A DNA stretch of 26,613 bases from a virus. Shown piece by piece: positions 20,063 to 26,613 of this stretch (position 1 is its first letter; each line of letters opens with the position of its first letter). The stretch lies in the IMG/VR virus record IMGVR_UViG_3300011271_000016, positions 1 through 26,613 of that record, one strand, 5' to 3'. The notes under the pieces were generated by a model that worked only from the letters and a program-made list of their open reading frames with translations, was not told the origin of the DNA and searched no databases. A program made the translations under genes and the position numbers.

Positions 20063-20560
20063 ATGGCCCTCGACCTCGAAGTAGCCGGCGTCGTCAGCGA
20101 AGTCTCCGCCGACGACAAGCTGCCGACCTACGACAAAGCTGTCGTAAAGCGGCTGCGCGATTCTCATCACGCACTGGCCCGCGCAATCGCGTCCGGCATG
20201 CCCCTCCAGGCAGCGTCGGCCGCCACTGGCTATTCCCCTTCCCGCATCTCGATCCTGCAGGCCGATCCCTCGTTCCGCGAGTTGCTGGAGCACTATCGCC
20301 GGACTAAGGCTGAGGCCGTCATCGATGTCGAGGCGCGGTTCCTCTATGCTGGCCTCGATTCGCTGCAGAGCTACATGGAACAGCTCGAGGACGACCCGGA
20401 GTCGATTCCGGTAGCGTTGCGCGTCGAGGCTGCCAAGGTCTTCTCGGCCATAGCGGGCTATTCGGCGGTCGCCCGCTCGATCAACAAAAACTTCAACTAT
20501 GGCCTTGGCGATCGGCTTGATCGGGCTGTGGCTAAGCAAAAGAAGGATGAGGCGGCATGA
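20063..20560 (+). CDS. Terminase small subunit candidate
   Basis: I chose the ATG at 20063 (MALDLEVAG), which follows GGAAGGAAAAGG. The protein has a helix-turn-helix (ALARAIASGMPLQAASAATG then YSPSRISIL) followed by EHYRRTKAEAVIDVEARF and a long helical C-terminus. That layout matches phage small terminases, which recognise the packaging site. Its position as the first rightward gene, four genes upstream of the large terminase, supports the call. It could instead be another HTH regulator. Confidence 0.7.
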   Translation: MALDLEVAGVVSEVSADDKLPTYDKAVVKRLRDSHHALARAIASGMPLQAASAATGYSPSRISILQADPSFRELLEHYRRTKAEAVIDVEARFLYAGLDSLQSYMEQLEDDPESIPVALRVEAAKVFSAIAGYSAVARSINKNFNYGLGDRLDRAVAKQKKDEAA

Positions 20561-20573
20561 AGCAGGAAACAAC

Positions 20574-20603
20574 CTGGTTAGCAAACCTTAAGCCAGCCGG
20601 CTG
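20574..20603 (+). repeat. Second copy of the 30-base hairpin-loop sequence
   Basis: This copy is identical to the reverse complement of 17857-17886 except for one base (A at 20591). It lies between the small-terminase stop and the next ATG. Here only the inner CTGG/CCAG pairs remain, so the long stem of the first copy is not conserved, while the loop sequence is. Confidence 0.9.
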
Positions 20604-20605
20604 AG

Positions 20606-20857
20606 ATGGCCCATTCCCGCTCAATGGGCCGCGTCGTCGCAGTCATGGACGAGCACGAGGCCTACACAAACCTCATCGAGTCCCTCGCAATCGCGCAGGC
20701 CGCCTGCCGCCAACTCGGCTTCATGCGGGCTGCCCCAGAGGGTCACCAAAGCCCGAAGCAACTCGCAATGGCCGGCGGCTGGTTTAAGATGGCCGAATTG
20801 CTCGCGGCGGCCCGCAGTAATGCCATAGCATTAGCAACAAGGAAGCTTGCATCATGA
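20606..20857 (+). CDS. Small helical protein, 83 aa
   Basis: The product is mostly helix, with EAYTNLIESLAIAQAACRQL and SPKQLAMAGGWFKMAELL. An internal ATG (MDEHEAYTN) is an alternative start; neither has a strong ribosome site. The stop overlaps the next gene by 4 bases. No family is recognised. Confidence 0.6.
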   Translation: MAHSRSMGRVVAVMDEHEAYTNLIESLAIAQAACRQLGFMRAAPEGHQSPKQLAMAGGWFKMAELLAAARSNAIALATRKLAS

Positions 20858-21030
20858 CAGACGGAGAATTGCTCGACTACATGGGCGATGATGCCCGCAA
20901 GTGGGCGGCCGAGTTCTGCAAGATCGCCCGCGACCACGGACATAATATTGATGAAGGCTGGATGATTGGTTGGTTTGCTAATGCGATCGAACATTCTACG
21001 CTTGTGCGGCAAAGAAGGGTAGAATCATGA
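20854..21030 (+). CDS. Small conserved phage protein, 58 aa
   Basis: The ATG overlaps the previous stop (ATGA). The sequence KWAAEFCKIARDHGHNIDEG then WMIGWFANAIEHS is a pattern I recall from phage mini-proteins next to packaging genes. No function is known. The stop overlaps the next start by 4 bases. Confidence 0.75.
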   Translation: MTDGELLDYMGDDARKWAAEFCKIARDHGHNIDEGWMIGWFANAIEHSTLVRQRRVES

Positions 21031-21275
21031 CAGCGATCCGCGTTCACGAGTTTGTTGAGAATGTCTGTAAATGGTGTGGGGCCAAAGGGACGGATACAGA
21101 ATGTAGCTGCATCACACGCTACATCGAAGGTCAAGCTGAATTGTGCCCCGAGCCCACTCTGCGTCGCATGTCATGCGAGGATTTCGACGCCATCTGGTTG
21201 CACTTACGCAGGTTGACTGACGAACGTGAAAATCCATTGCAGGTGCTTGAAGCCGGAACAGGTGAAAGCTATTGA
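21027..21275 (+). CDS. Small cysteine-rich protein, 82 aa
   Basis: The N-terminus has C-x2-C (CKWCGAKG) and then C-x-C (ECSC) with a nearby His, suggesting a zinc site. The rest is charged. Both ends overlap neighbours by 4 bases (the next gene starts at TTG). A nucleic-acid-binding role is possible but unproven. Confidence 0.65.
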   Translation: MTAIRVHEFVENVCKWCGAKGTDTECSCITRYIEGQAELCPEPTLRRMSCEDFDAIWLHLRRLTDERENPLQVLEAGTGESY

Positions 21276-21706
21276 CACCAGCTCAAATCCTCGTCCGCGA
21301 TCTTATCGTGAAGCTCAATACGGCCGAGTTTGGCGGCTGGTTCGCGATCGAATCACCAATGGCGTTCGTACAAGTCGAGTCGGGGTTTCGACCACATGCC
21401 TATCGGCTAGAGCCTAGCGGTGTGGCATCCTATGGACTCATGCAGGTCCTCGACACGACGGCTAAGGGATTTAGTATAGCTGATCCGAAGCTTATGTTCG
21501 AGCCTGAGATCGGCCTACGGGTGGGAATGTCAGTGGCGCGGGCGTATTGGGACATCCTGCAAAAGCATTTTGGGCGCGTGCCGACACTGGCGCAGTGGGC
21601 AGCATCCTATAACGAGGGGCCCGGTAACGTGTTTGGGGATCGAAAGGATTCCGCCTATGTAGAGCCTTGGCTGGCTGCCCGCCTCTTTTGGAAGAAGCAT
21701 CTATGA
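21272..21706 (+). CDS. Lytic transglycosylase (SLT-like)
   Basis: The protein contains the catalytic Glu in AFVQVESGFRP (Glu36) and GLMQVL (55-60), then later WAASYNEGPGNV. This is the soluble lytic transglycosylase (lysozyme-like) motif set, which cleaves the glycan strands of peptidoglycan. It is 144 residues, near the minimum for the catalytic domain. It has no signal peptide. The start is TTG overlapping the previous stop, with CAGGTG-type upstream bases. It could be an endolysin or a virion-associated enzyme. Confidence 0.85.
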   Translation: MTPAQILVRDLIVKLNTAEFGGWFAIESPMAFVQVESGFRPHAYRLEPSGVASYGLMQVLDTTAKGFSIADPKLMFEPEIGLRVGMSVARAYWDILQKHFGRVPTLAQWAASYNEGPGNVFGDRKDSAYVEPWLAARLFWKKHL

Positions 21707-21960
21707 TTTTGAAGTCTAGTCAGGATAGAGACGGCGGCCCGGCTTTGGGCAATGTTCCGGCTGTAGTCGGCCCATATAATGGGTGCCGGGCCGAGTTCAT
21801 TGACGCATCACGCTTTAGGTGTGAGGCTAGGCCGCTCGTCTCGATTCTTGAGGCTTCTGGTGCAGGTGGCTCGCCCACCTTCAAGCGCATGAGCGTTCGT
21901 AAAAGCGCTATGCATGCCCTATGGTGCCTCCGTACCATGTGTATGGAGGTGGCACCATGA
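21703..21960 (+). CDS. Unknown small protein, 85 aa
   Basis: The ATG at 21703 overlaps the previous stop (ATGA), and the end overlaps the large terminase by 4 bases. The sequence is Cys/Met-rich towards its end (ALWCLRTMCMEVAP) and has no recognised motif. Confidence 0.55.
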   Translation: MILKSSQDRDGGPALGNVPAVVGPYNGCRAEFIDASRFRCEARPLVSILEASGAGGSPTFKRMSVRKSAMHALWCLRTMCMEVAP

Positions 21961-23555
21961 TCCTCGAAGAGCTAGAACCAGAAGAACTTGATCGGCTAAT
22001 AGACTTCCTTAGCAGCTTTCGCCATGATCCATTAGCGTTCGTCGAGGCTGCTTTCCCTTGGGGTGAGGGCATCCTAATCAACAGTGCCGGCCCCGAACCT
22101 TGGCAGCGCCGCGTCCTCGAGCGCGTTCGTGATGGGCTGTCGCCCGAGGATGCCCTCCTGCATGCAGTCGCCAGTGGCCACGGTGTCGGAAAGAGCAGCC
22201 TTGTCGCTTGGCTCATTCTGTGGTCCATCTCGACCATGACTGATACTCGCGGCGTCGTCACGGCCAATACCGAGACTCAGCTAAAAACGAAGACATGGCC
22301 GGAACTAGCCAAGTGGTATCGTATGTTCATCGGCCGCGCCCTCTTCAAGCTTGAAGCGACATCCATCTTTTCGTTAGATCCTGAGCACACTAAGACGTGG
22401 CGCGTCGATATGGTAGCGTGGTCTGAGCGCAATCCCGAGGCGTTCTCGGGCCTGCATAACCAGGGCCGCCGCGCTTTTATGATCTACGATGAAGCCTCCA
22501 ACATCCCCGACATTATCTTCGAGGCTTCGGAAGGCTTCCTCAGTGATATGGATACGGAGCGACTTTGGTTCCTGTTTGGCAATCCAACGCGCTCGACGGG
22601 GCGCTTCCGCGCAGCCTTTACCGACGCACGTTGGCAAACCCTCCAAGTCGATAGCCGAGACATTACCTTCACCAACAAATCCTGGATTAAACAGCTTTTT
22701 GACGCATATGGCGAGGATTCCGATTTCTTCCGTGTGCGTGTTCGTGGCATCTTCCCTCGTGTAGGCGACATCGAGTTTATATCGGCCGCTGATGTAGCCG
22801 AGGCCCGCATCCGCGAAACGGTCGGTCATAGCTTTGACCCACTTGTGGCCGGTGTGGATGTAGCCCGCTTTGGCGACGACGAAACTGTGATTGTATTTAG
22901 AAAGGGACGTGATGCGCGATCGATGGATGCTATCCGACTTCGCGGATACGACACAATGCAAGTTGCAGCACGAGTCGTCGAAGAGGCTACTAGACTGCGC
23001 GCTGATACAGTATTCATCGACGAAGGTGGCGTCGGAGGTGGAGTGGTTGACCGTTGCCGTCAGCTACGTCTATATGTTATTGGGATTCAATTCGGTGGAA
23101 AAGCCGATCGCTCCGACATCGTGACGCAAGGTGAGCGCTACGCGAATAAGCGTGCTGAGATGTGGGGATCGATGAGGGCGTGGCTGCGCGGCGGAGCAAT
23201 AGCTAACGACGATGACCTGCAACGCCAGCTTGTAGGTCCAAGCTATGGATTCAATAATCGAGACGAAATCCAGCTTGAACGAAAGGAGGATATGAGGCGG
23301 CGCGGCATCGTGTCGCCGGATTGGGCCGATGCGCTGGCTTTAACTTTCGCTTATGAAGTCTCGCCGAATGTCAATGCAGGCAGTGAGGCGCCTGCAAAGC
23401 CCATTTACATCACTGAGTATAATCCATTTGACAATGCTGGCTTAGCTGCACGCGTAGCTATTGCGGGCCTCGCGACATTATTCAACGAAGTCCGTGCTTC
23501 CAACAAACGTCGAAACAAACAGTTAATGCTTGTCTTTGAGTGGGTTGCAGCATAA
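21957..23555 (+). CDS. terL: Terminase large subunit
   Basis: I chose the ATG at 21957 (MILEELEPEEL), with GGAGG upstream and an ATGA overlap. The ATPase part has a Walker A, ASGHGVGKSSL (about 72-82), and a Walker B, FMIYDEAS (about 174-181). The nuclease part has AGVDVARFGDDE (Asp301) and VFIDEGGVGGG (Asp355), with a late PDWADALALTF. The protein would cut and pump DNA into the prohead, working with the small subunit. At 532 residues it is of normal size. Confidence 0.95.
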   Translation: MILEELEPEELDRLIDFLSSFRHDPLAFVEAAFPWGEGILINSAGPEPWQRRVLERVRDGLSPEDALLHAVASGHGVGKSSLVAWLILWSISTMTDTRGVVTANTETQLKTKTWPELAKWYRMFIGRALFKLEATSIFSLDPEHTKTWRVDMVAWSERNPEAFSGLHNQGRRAFMIYDEASNIPDIIFEASEGFLSDMDTERLWFLFGNPTRSTGRFRAAFTDARWQTLQVDSRDITFTNKSWIKQLFDAYGEDSDFFRVRVRGIFPRVGDIEFISAADVAEARIRETVGHSFDPLVAGVDVARFGDDETVIVFRKGRDARSMDAIRLRGYDTMQVAARVVEEATRLRADTVFIDEGGVGGGVVDRCRQLRLYVIGIQFGGKADRSDIVTQGERYANKRAEMWGSMRAWLRGGAIANDDDLQRQLVGPSYGFNNRDEIQLERKEDMRRRGIVSPDWADALALTFAYEVSPNVNAGSEAPAKPIYITEYNPFDNAGLAARVAIAGLATLFNEVRASNKRRNKQLMLVFEWVAA

Positions 23556-23869
23556 TGGAAATGCCGGTGGTAACTAATAAGATCGAACTCGGCCACATCA
23601 TACAAGCTGGCGTCCTTTTCGTTACCGTTATAGGTGGAATCATTGGAGCAGCATACACTATGGAAGCCCGCTTCTCCGCACACTCACAGGACATCATTGT
23701 CCTTCAACAGCAGCAAACCAACATTATTAAGTGGATGCAACAAATCCAGGACGAGGAAAAACAGTACATTAAAGATACAGCACAAACGCTTAATAAGGTA
23801 GCCGATCAGTTGACCGATATTAGGATTCTTATCGCGACGGTACGTGATAATGGAACGGCACGCAAGTAA
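23555..23869 (+). CDS. Inner-membrane coiled-coil protein, i-spanin candidate
   Basis: The start overlaps the terminase stop (TAATG). One membrane segment (AGVLFVTVIGGIIGAAYTM) near the N-terminus is followed by a Gln-rich coiled coil (VLQQQQTNIIKWMQQIQDEE). The end has DTAQTLNKVADQLTDI. A short cytoplasmic end, one membrane pass and a periplasmic coiled coil fit an inner-membrane spanin. The next gene encodes a proline-rich lipoprotein that starts inside this one, the usual partner layout. It could also be a different structural membrane protein. Confidence 0.7.
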   Translation: MEMPVVTNKIELGHIIQAGVLFVTVIGGIIGAAYTMEARFSAHSQDIIVLQQQQTNIIKWMQQIQDEEKQYIKDTAQTLNKVADQLTDIRILIATVRDNGTARK

Positions 23870-24098
23870 GATGGTTATAATGGTTTGTCTGGCATTAGGG
23901 GCCTGTGCTGCGTCAGGTGTTGTGACAGCGCCGCCACCACCTCCTCAAGCCGTGCCGTTGCGCAAGCCTCCGCCACCACCTCCTCAATCTGTCCAGCCTC
24001 AGACTGACGAAGTTCTTGAGCGCGTTTATGGCGTGCAGCGCGACATCGACTCAGTGATTGAGCGGACCAACGAAGCGAACCGACGGAGAAATCGATGA
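23850..24098 (+). CDS. Proline-rich lipoprotein, o-spanin (Rz1-like) candidate
   Basis: A lipobox, LGAC, follows a hydrophobic signal (MVIMVCLALGAC). I prefer the ATG at 23850 because its Arg/Lys residues give a proper signal n-region. After the lipid-bearing Cys come two proline stretches (APPPPPQAVP, KPPPPPPQS), then a charged helix. Outer-membrane spanins are proline-rich lipoproteins that overlap the inner spanin gene, as here. Together they fuse the membranes at lysis. A later start at 23871 is possible. Confidence 0.75.
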   Translation: MERHASKMVIMVCLALGACAASGVVTAPPPPPQAVPLRKPPPPPPQSVQPQTDEVLERVYGVQRDIDSVIERTNEANRRRNR

Positions 24099-24334
24099 AA
24101 AGCCAAGGAACAGCAGACGCCATTATCACTACTCGAATCCCTGATAATGTCCGTGGCGGTATGTCGCCACTTGGTGGTGGGCAGCCTGATCCGTATGCGC
24201 TACATCGCGACGAGGAGGTAGCCAGCGCCCCACTTGAGCGAACTCGCAAAGGTCCAGTTACCAACAATCGCGGCTTTATAACTCCGATCAAGGGCCGATT
24301 CCCCACAGCTCAGGGCACGTCGGACGGAGAATGA
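24095..24334 (+). CDS. Small disordered protein, 79 aa
   Basis: The ATG overlaps the previous stop (ATGA). The product is Gly/Pro/Arg-rich (NVRGGMSPLGGGQPDPYALH and RKGPVTNNRGFITPIKGRFP) and probably lacks a fixed fold. It could be a minor virion component. No family is recognised. Confidence 0.55.
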   Translation: MKSQGTADAIITTRIPDNVRGGMSPLGGGQPDPYALHRDEEVASAPLERTRKGPVTNNRGFITPIKGRFPTAQGTSDGE

Positions 24335-24336
24335 TG

Positions 24337-24495
24337 ATGGCTAAGGGTATTGGCTTCAAAGCAGCAGCCAAAAGCGTGGAGCGTAAGGAGGGCGTCAGCA
24401 AAGCGCGCGCTGGCGCCATCATCGCCGCCGGCGCCCGCAACGCTTCGGCTGCAGCCAAGCGCAAAAACCCGAATCTTCGGAGGGTAAAAGGATGA
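24337..24495 (+). CDS. Small conserved phage protein (MAKGIGFKAAAKSV type), 52 aa
   Basis: I chose the third of three tandem ATGs (24337), which sits 6 bases after GGAGA. The Lys/Ala-rich sequence (GIGFKAAAKSVERKEGVSK, then KRKNPNLRRVKG) matches a tiny phage protein I recall near packaging and structural genes. It is strongly basic, fitting DNA or virion association. Function is unknown. Confidence 0.75.
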   Translation: MAKGIGFKAAAKSVERKEGVSKARAGAIIAAGARNASAAAKRKNPNLRRVKG

Positions 24496-24680
24496 AAGTA
24501 GTTCATAGCGCGCTGCCGCGCGGCCCCGTATCTCATTTAGGTGGCGTTCACAATCCAAGCGTGGCGCAGGGACAAGGACCTGCAGCGCACGGTGACATGC
24601 CAAACCCTGCGGTAGCGCCCAGCGACATTGCATCGCAACTTGCCGCGATCTCGTCGCAGCCTGCAATGAAGGCATCGTGA
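24492..24680 (+). CDS. Small Pro/Ala/Ser-rich protein, 62 aa
   Basis: The start overlaps the previous stop (ATGA). The product is rich in Pro, Gly and His (LPRGPVSHLGGVHNPSVAQG), with a short helix near its end. It is likely disordered. Its place in the late operon is the main evidence. Confidence 0.55.
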   Translation: MKVVHSALPRGPVSHLGGVHNPSVAQGQGPAAHGDMPNPAVAPSDIASQLAAISSQPAMKAS

Positions 24681-24874
24681 TGTTTCCCTCATCGTCGAAG
24701 ATGGCACCTCCGCCGCCGCCAGCGCCACCGCCGAACCCGCCCACCTTTGCGACTGTAGCGAACAGCCCGCGGCAGCAAAGCCCGTTGGGAGGCCTCGGCT
24801 CGACCATCTTCACCTCGCCGCAGGGCTTGACTGAACAGTCCACGCCCGGGCGTAAAACGTTGTTAGGATCGTAA
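24680..24874 (+). CDS. Proline-rich small protein, 64 aa
   Basis: The ATG at 24680 overlaps the previous stop; a GTG at 24677 is an alternative. A poly-Pro segment (PPPPPAPPPNPP) is followed by SPLGGLGSTIFTSPQGL and a terminal RKTLLGS. Small phage structural proteins with proline runs and a K-TLLG end are familiar to me, so a virion role is plausible. Confidence 0.6.
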   Translation: MFPSSSKMAPPPPPAPPPNPPTFATVANSPRQQSPLGGLGSTIFTSPQGLTEQSTPGRKTLLGS

Positions 24875-24875
24875 A

Positions 24876-25058
24876 ATGAAAGGCTGGAAAACCGTAGCCT
24901 TTGGCGCATTCATGGTCGTGGTGCCGCCATTACTGACGTATGTTGGCGGCATTAACTGGACGAGCCTTGGTGTCTCTCCTGGCGTAGCTGCTGCGATTGG
25001 ATTAATTGTGATTGGGCTTCGCGCAGCCACTACGACGCCGGTCGGAAAGTCCAGCTGA
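24876..25058 (+). CDS. Holin-like two-pass membrane protein, 60 aa
   Basis: Two hydrophobic segments are visible: FGAFMVVVPPLLTYVGG and SPGVAAAIGLIVIGLRAA. A charged start (MKGWKT) and a TTTPVGK end flank them. Phage proteins with this layout (MKGWKT..., ...TTTPVGK) are common near lysis genes. At 60 residues with two passes it fits a class II/III holin, but it could be another small membrane protein. The stop overlaps the next gene (TGATG). Confidence 0.6.
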   Translation: MKGWKTVAFGAFMVVVPPLLTYVGGINWTSLGVSPGVAAAIGLIVIGLRAATTTPVGKSS

Positions 25059-25735
25059 TGCCGAACATCGCTTTAATCAACCGAACTCCTCGCATCCGCG
25101 ATGCGCCATTTGCGCGGTTGTTGCCTGCGCTTCAAGCACAAGTAAACGAGGATGTAGCGCCACACTGGATGACTGAAATGACAATCTTGCATCTTGTTGG
25201 TCGCAAGGAGCAGCCAGATCCAACGCATTGGAAGATTTGGCTCCTTGGTACGAGCGACATCGCGGGTGATCTTGGCTGCCACGAAGATGATACCGGCATT
25301 CCCGAGGCCAAGATATTCACTGAAGATGATATGCGATATGGTGCGGAGATCAGCGTTACGATCTCACACGAGCTGATCGAGATGCTGGTCAATCCGCGCA
25401 TAGATCAGCTTGTGAATATTGGCGGCGTTCAATATGTCCGCGAGGCATGCGATGCTGTGGAGGCAGATGGTGACGGCTATCTCAAACTCGATCACCGTAT
25501 GAGCAATTTTGTATTGCCATCGTATTTTCAGCCAGGCTCTGCTGGGCCATGGGATTTCCGCAGCCTATTATCAGGCTCATGTCCTGCGAAGCGCCCCGGC
25601 GGATACGTCTTGTCTTTCCACGACGGTGCATGGCATACCGACGCCCGCCGTTATGCTGATGGAACTATGTCTCATCGGGCATCAAAGCCCTTTGGCCGCA
25701 CGGCGCGGGTCGCCGCAAGGAGTACTTCGCCATGA
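25058..25735 (+). CDS. Zincin-like protein with HELIE motif, 225 aa
   Basis: The protein carries TISHELIEMLVNP near residue 103, and later REACDAVEADGDGY. This HE-x2-E form resembles metal-dependent peptidase-like phage proteins with the pattern SHEL-x-EML-x-DP. It differs from the classical HExxH, so activity is uncertain. The rest is mixed alpha/beta with an Arg-rich tail. It sits between membrane and lipoprotein genes in the late block. Confidence 0.65.
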   Translation: MPNIALINRTPRIRDAPFARLLPALQAQVNEDVAPHWMTEMTILHLVGRKEQPDPTHWKIWLLGTSDIAGDLGCHEDDTGIPEAKIFTEDDMRYGAEISVTISHELIEMLVNPRIDQLVNIGGVQYVREACDAVEADGDGYLKLDHRMSNFVLPSYFQPGSAGPWDFRSLLSGSCPAKRPGGYVLSFHDGAWHTDARRYADGTMSHRASKPFGRTARVAARSTSP

Positions 25736-26184
25736 CCGTTTCCCGACGCGCACTTCTGTCAAGCTTGCCTGTCCTGACCATAGTTGGCGTCCTGCCGGGA
25801 TGCGCCGGTTTCTCGATCTATCAGACCAGTTCTGATATCAGCATGATCGCCAAGGGCGTCAAGGCCATCCTGCCGCTTATTCAAGCGGTTACTGGCGTTG
25901 GGTCGAAAGTCTACAATAAGATCGTGGCGGTCGTAGCCGAGATCGAATCGCTGGCAACCTCGAATACGACAGCAGTTGGAACGACAGTCTGGTCGAATGT
26001 TGGGTCCAGCTTAAAAACGATTGTTGGCTTGCTCGTTGGCCTAGCAGTGCCCTCTTGGGTCAACACTGTGCTAAATGCCGCTGTCGCACTCGTTACCAGT
26101 TATCTTCCTTCGTTGGCTGCATCGGCAGGAATTGGTATGACGCCGGATCAGGCGCGGTCCGTGTTGCTGGCGGCGGTGAAGTGA
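25732..26184 (+). CDS. Lipoprotein with twin-Arg start, 150 aa
   Basis: The start (ATGA overlap) gives MTVSRRALLSSLPVLTIVGV followed by a lipobox LPGC. The twin Arg is in a Tat-like position, but a Sec lipoprotein signal is as likely. The mature part is Ser/Val/Ala-rich and helical, with SLKTIVGLLVGLAVPSWVN as a second hydrophobic stretch. A role in exclusion or envelope modification is possible; no family is recognised. Confidence 0.7.
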   Translation: MTVSRRALLSSLPVLTIVGVLPGCAGFSIYQTSSDISMIAKGVKAILPLIQAVTGVGSKVYNKIVAVVAEIESLATSNTTAVGTTVWSNVGSSLKTIVGLLVGLAVPSWVNTVLNAAVALVTSYLPSLAASAGIGMTPDQARSVLLAAVK

Positions 26185-26208
26185 AAATATTCTTATTGGA
26201 GAAAACCA

Positions 26209-26448
26209 ATGCGTTCGTTGATCTACCTTGGCCTGATTATTCCAATATCTGCCAGCGCAACTGGTGGCGAGGATTATATTTTCACCACTGTACCTGCAAT
26301 TCCTCTGATTGCGTATGGCGCAGCCAATCACGAGATAGCACGGCTTGGGCCCGGCGGATCAATTACAGGTCCCTTTGTTATTTATGACAATGAGGGAAAG
26401 GAGATTTTCAAACTGGAAGCGGGCGTGACATATCCTACTCCCCGTTAA
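26209..26448 (+). CDS. Small secreted protein, 79 aa
   Basis: TTGGAG precedes the ATG. The N-terminus (MRSLIYLGLIIPISASATGG) is a signal peptide with likely cleavage after SASA. The mature part is beta-like (GSITGPFVIYDNEGKEIFKL). No family is recognised. The preceding gene is also exported, so these form a late exported pair. Confidence 0.65.
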   Translation: MRSLIYLGLIIPISASATGGEDYIFTTVPAIPLIAYGAANHEIARLGPGGSITGPFVIYDNEGKEIFKLEAGVTYPTPR

Positions 26449-26474
26449 CCATTTTTACGAAGGTGCTCTTCGTC

Positions 26475-26613
26475 ATGAAGATCGAGATTGAACCACTCGA
26501 TGCCAGGGCTCTCCTACCCTTCCTGAGAGAGCCGGCGCTTCAAGGGATTGCTGTGCAGCACTACGCACTTGATGCGCTCTCCCGCCTCCTCGGTGCGTTA
26601 GAGGAGGCCTCAA
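26475..26613 (+). CDS. Partial gene at the window end, N-terminal 46 aa
   Basis: The frame opens at an ATG (MKIEIEPLDARALLPFLREP) and runs off the right edge. ACGAAGGTG upstream is a weak ribosome site. The visible part is helical, with AVQHYALDALSRLLGALEE. No family can be assigned from this fragment. Confidence 0.5.
   Translation, partial: MKIEIEPLDARALLPFLREPALQGIAVQHYALDALSRLLGALEEAS

Noticed and set aside
19826-20118. Minus-strand ORFs of 64 and 82 residues in the control region
   Set aside because: They have no ribosome sites and overlap hairpins and palindromes. Their composition looks random.
23932-23990. Repeat of CCGCCACCACCTCCTCAA as a regulatory element
   Set aside because: It simply encodes the two proline runs of the lipoprotein.

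Overview
The window looks like the replication-to-packaging half of a tailed, double-stranded DNA phage (or prophage). The terminase, split family A DNA polymerase, helicases and lysis genes show this, as does dense packing with many 4-base ATGA or TAATG stop/start overlaps. Several small proteins resemble types I remember from alphaproteobacterial (rhizobial) phages, so such a host is my best guess; this is recall, not a search. I see no tRNA, rRNA, CRISPR array, integrase or transposase.

Positions 1-19193 form one long leftward (minus-strand) block, read from right to left. It starts with a cluster of small unknown genes (19193-16032). These are separated by GC-rich hairpins and driven by good sigma70-type promoters at about 19.25, 17.06 and 11.64 kb. 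A second cluster follows with exported proteins (an HNH-type nuclease, small secreted proteins) and a zinc-finger protein, then an SF1 helicase. Next come very small genes, including two AT-hook starts made by a 35-bp duplication. The recombination/replication core is last: a Cas4/RecB-like nuclease (frameshifted here), a Sak4-like ATPase and a possible ssDNA-binding partner. After them lie a ParB-methyltransferase fusion, a uracil-DNA glycosylase-exonuclease protein, a family A polymerase, a second DNA methyltransferase and a DUF3987-like helicase.

Positions 19194-20062 are non-coding and are the most interesting stretch. A 24-bp inverted repeat (22/24 identical) built from a 10-bp unit sits almost symmetrically around a 50-bp A/T tract, which looks like a replication origin. 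Beside it are two copies of a palindrome, GTACGT-N3-ACGTAC, whose third copy lies inside the ParB-methyltransferase gene. A series of hairpins ends in a strong 11-bp stem.

Positions 20063-26613 are rightward (plus strand). They hold a small-terminase candidate, small genes, a lytic transglycosylase, the large terminase, a likely spanin pair (inner-membrane coiled coil plus proline-rich lipoprotein), several small proline- or lysine-rich proteins, a holin-like membrane protein, a zincin-like protein, a lipoprotein and a secreted protein. A partial gene runs off the end. Portal and capsid genes are not in the window and may lie beyond the right edge.

Several apparent one-base indels break or extend genes (9.25, 10.0 and 16.38 kb). 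They may be real or assembly errors.
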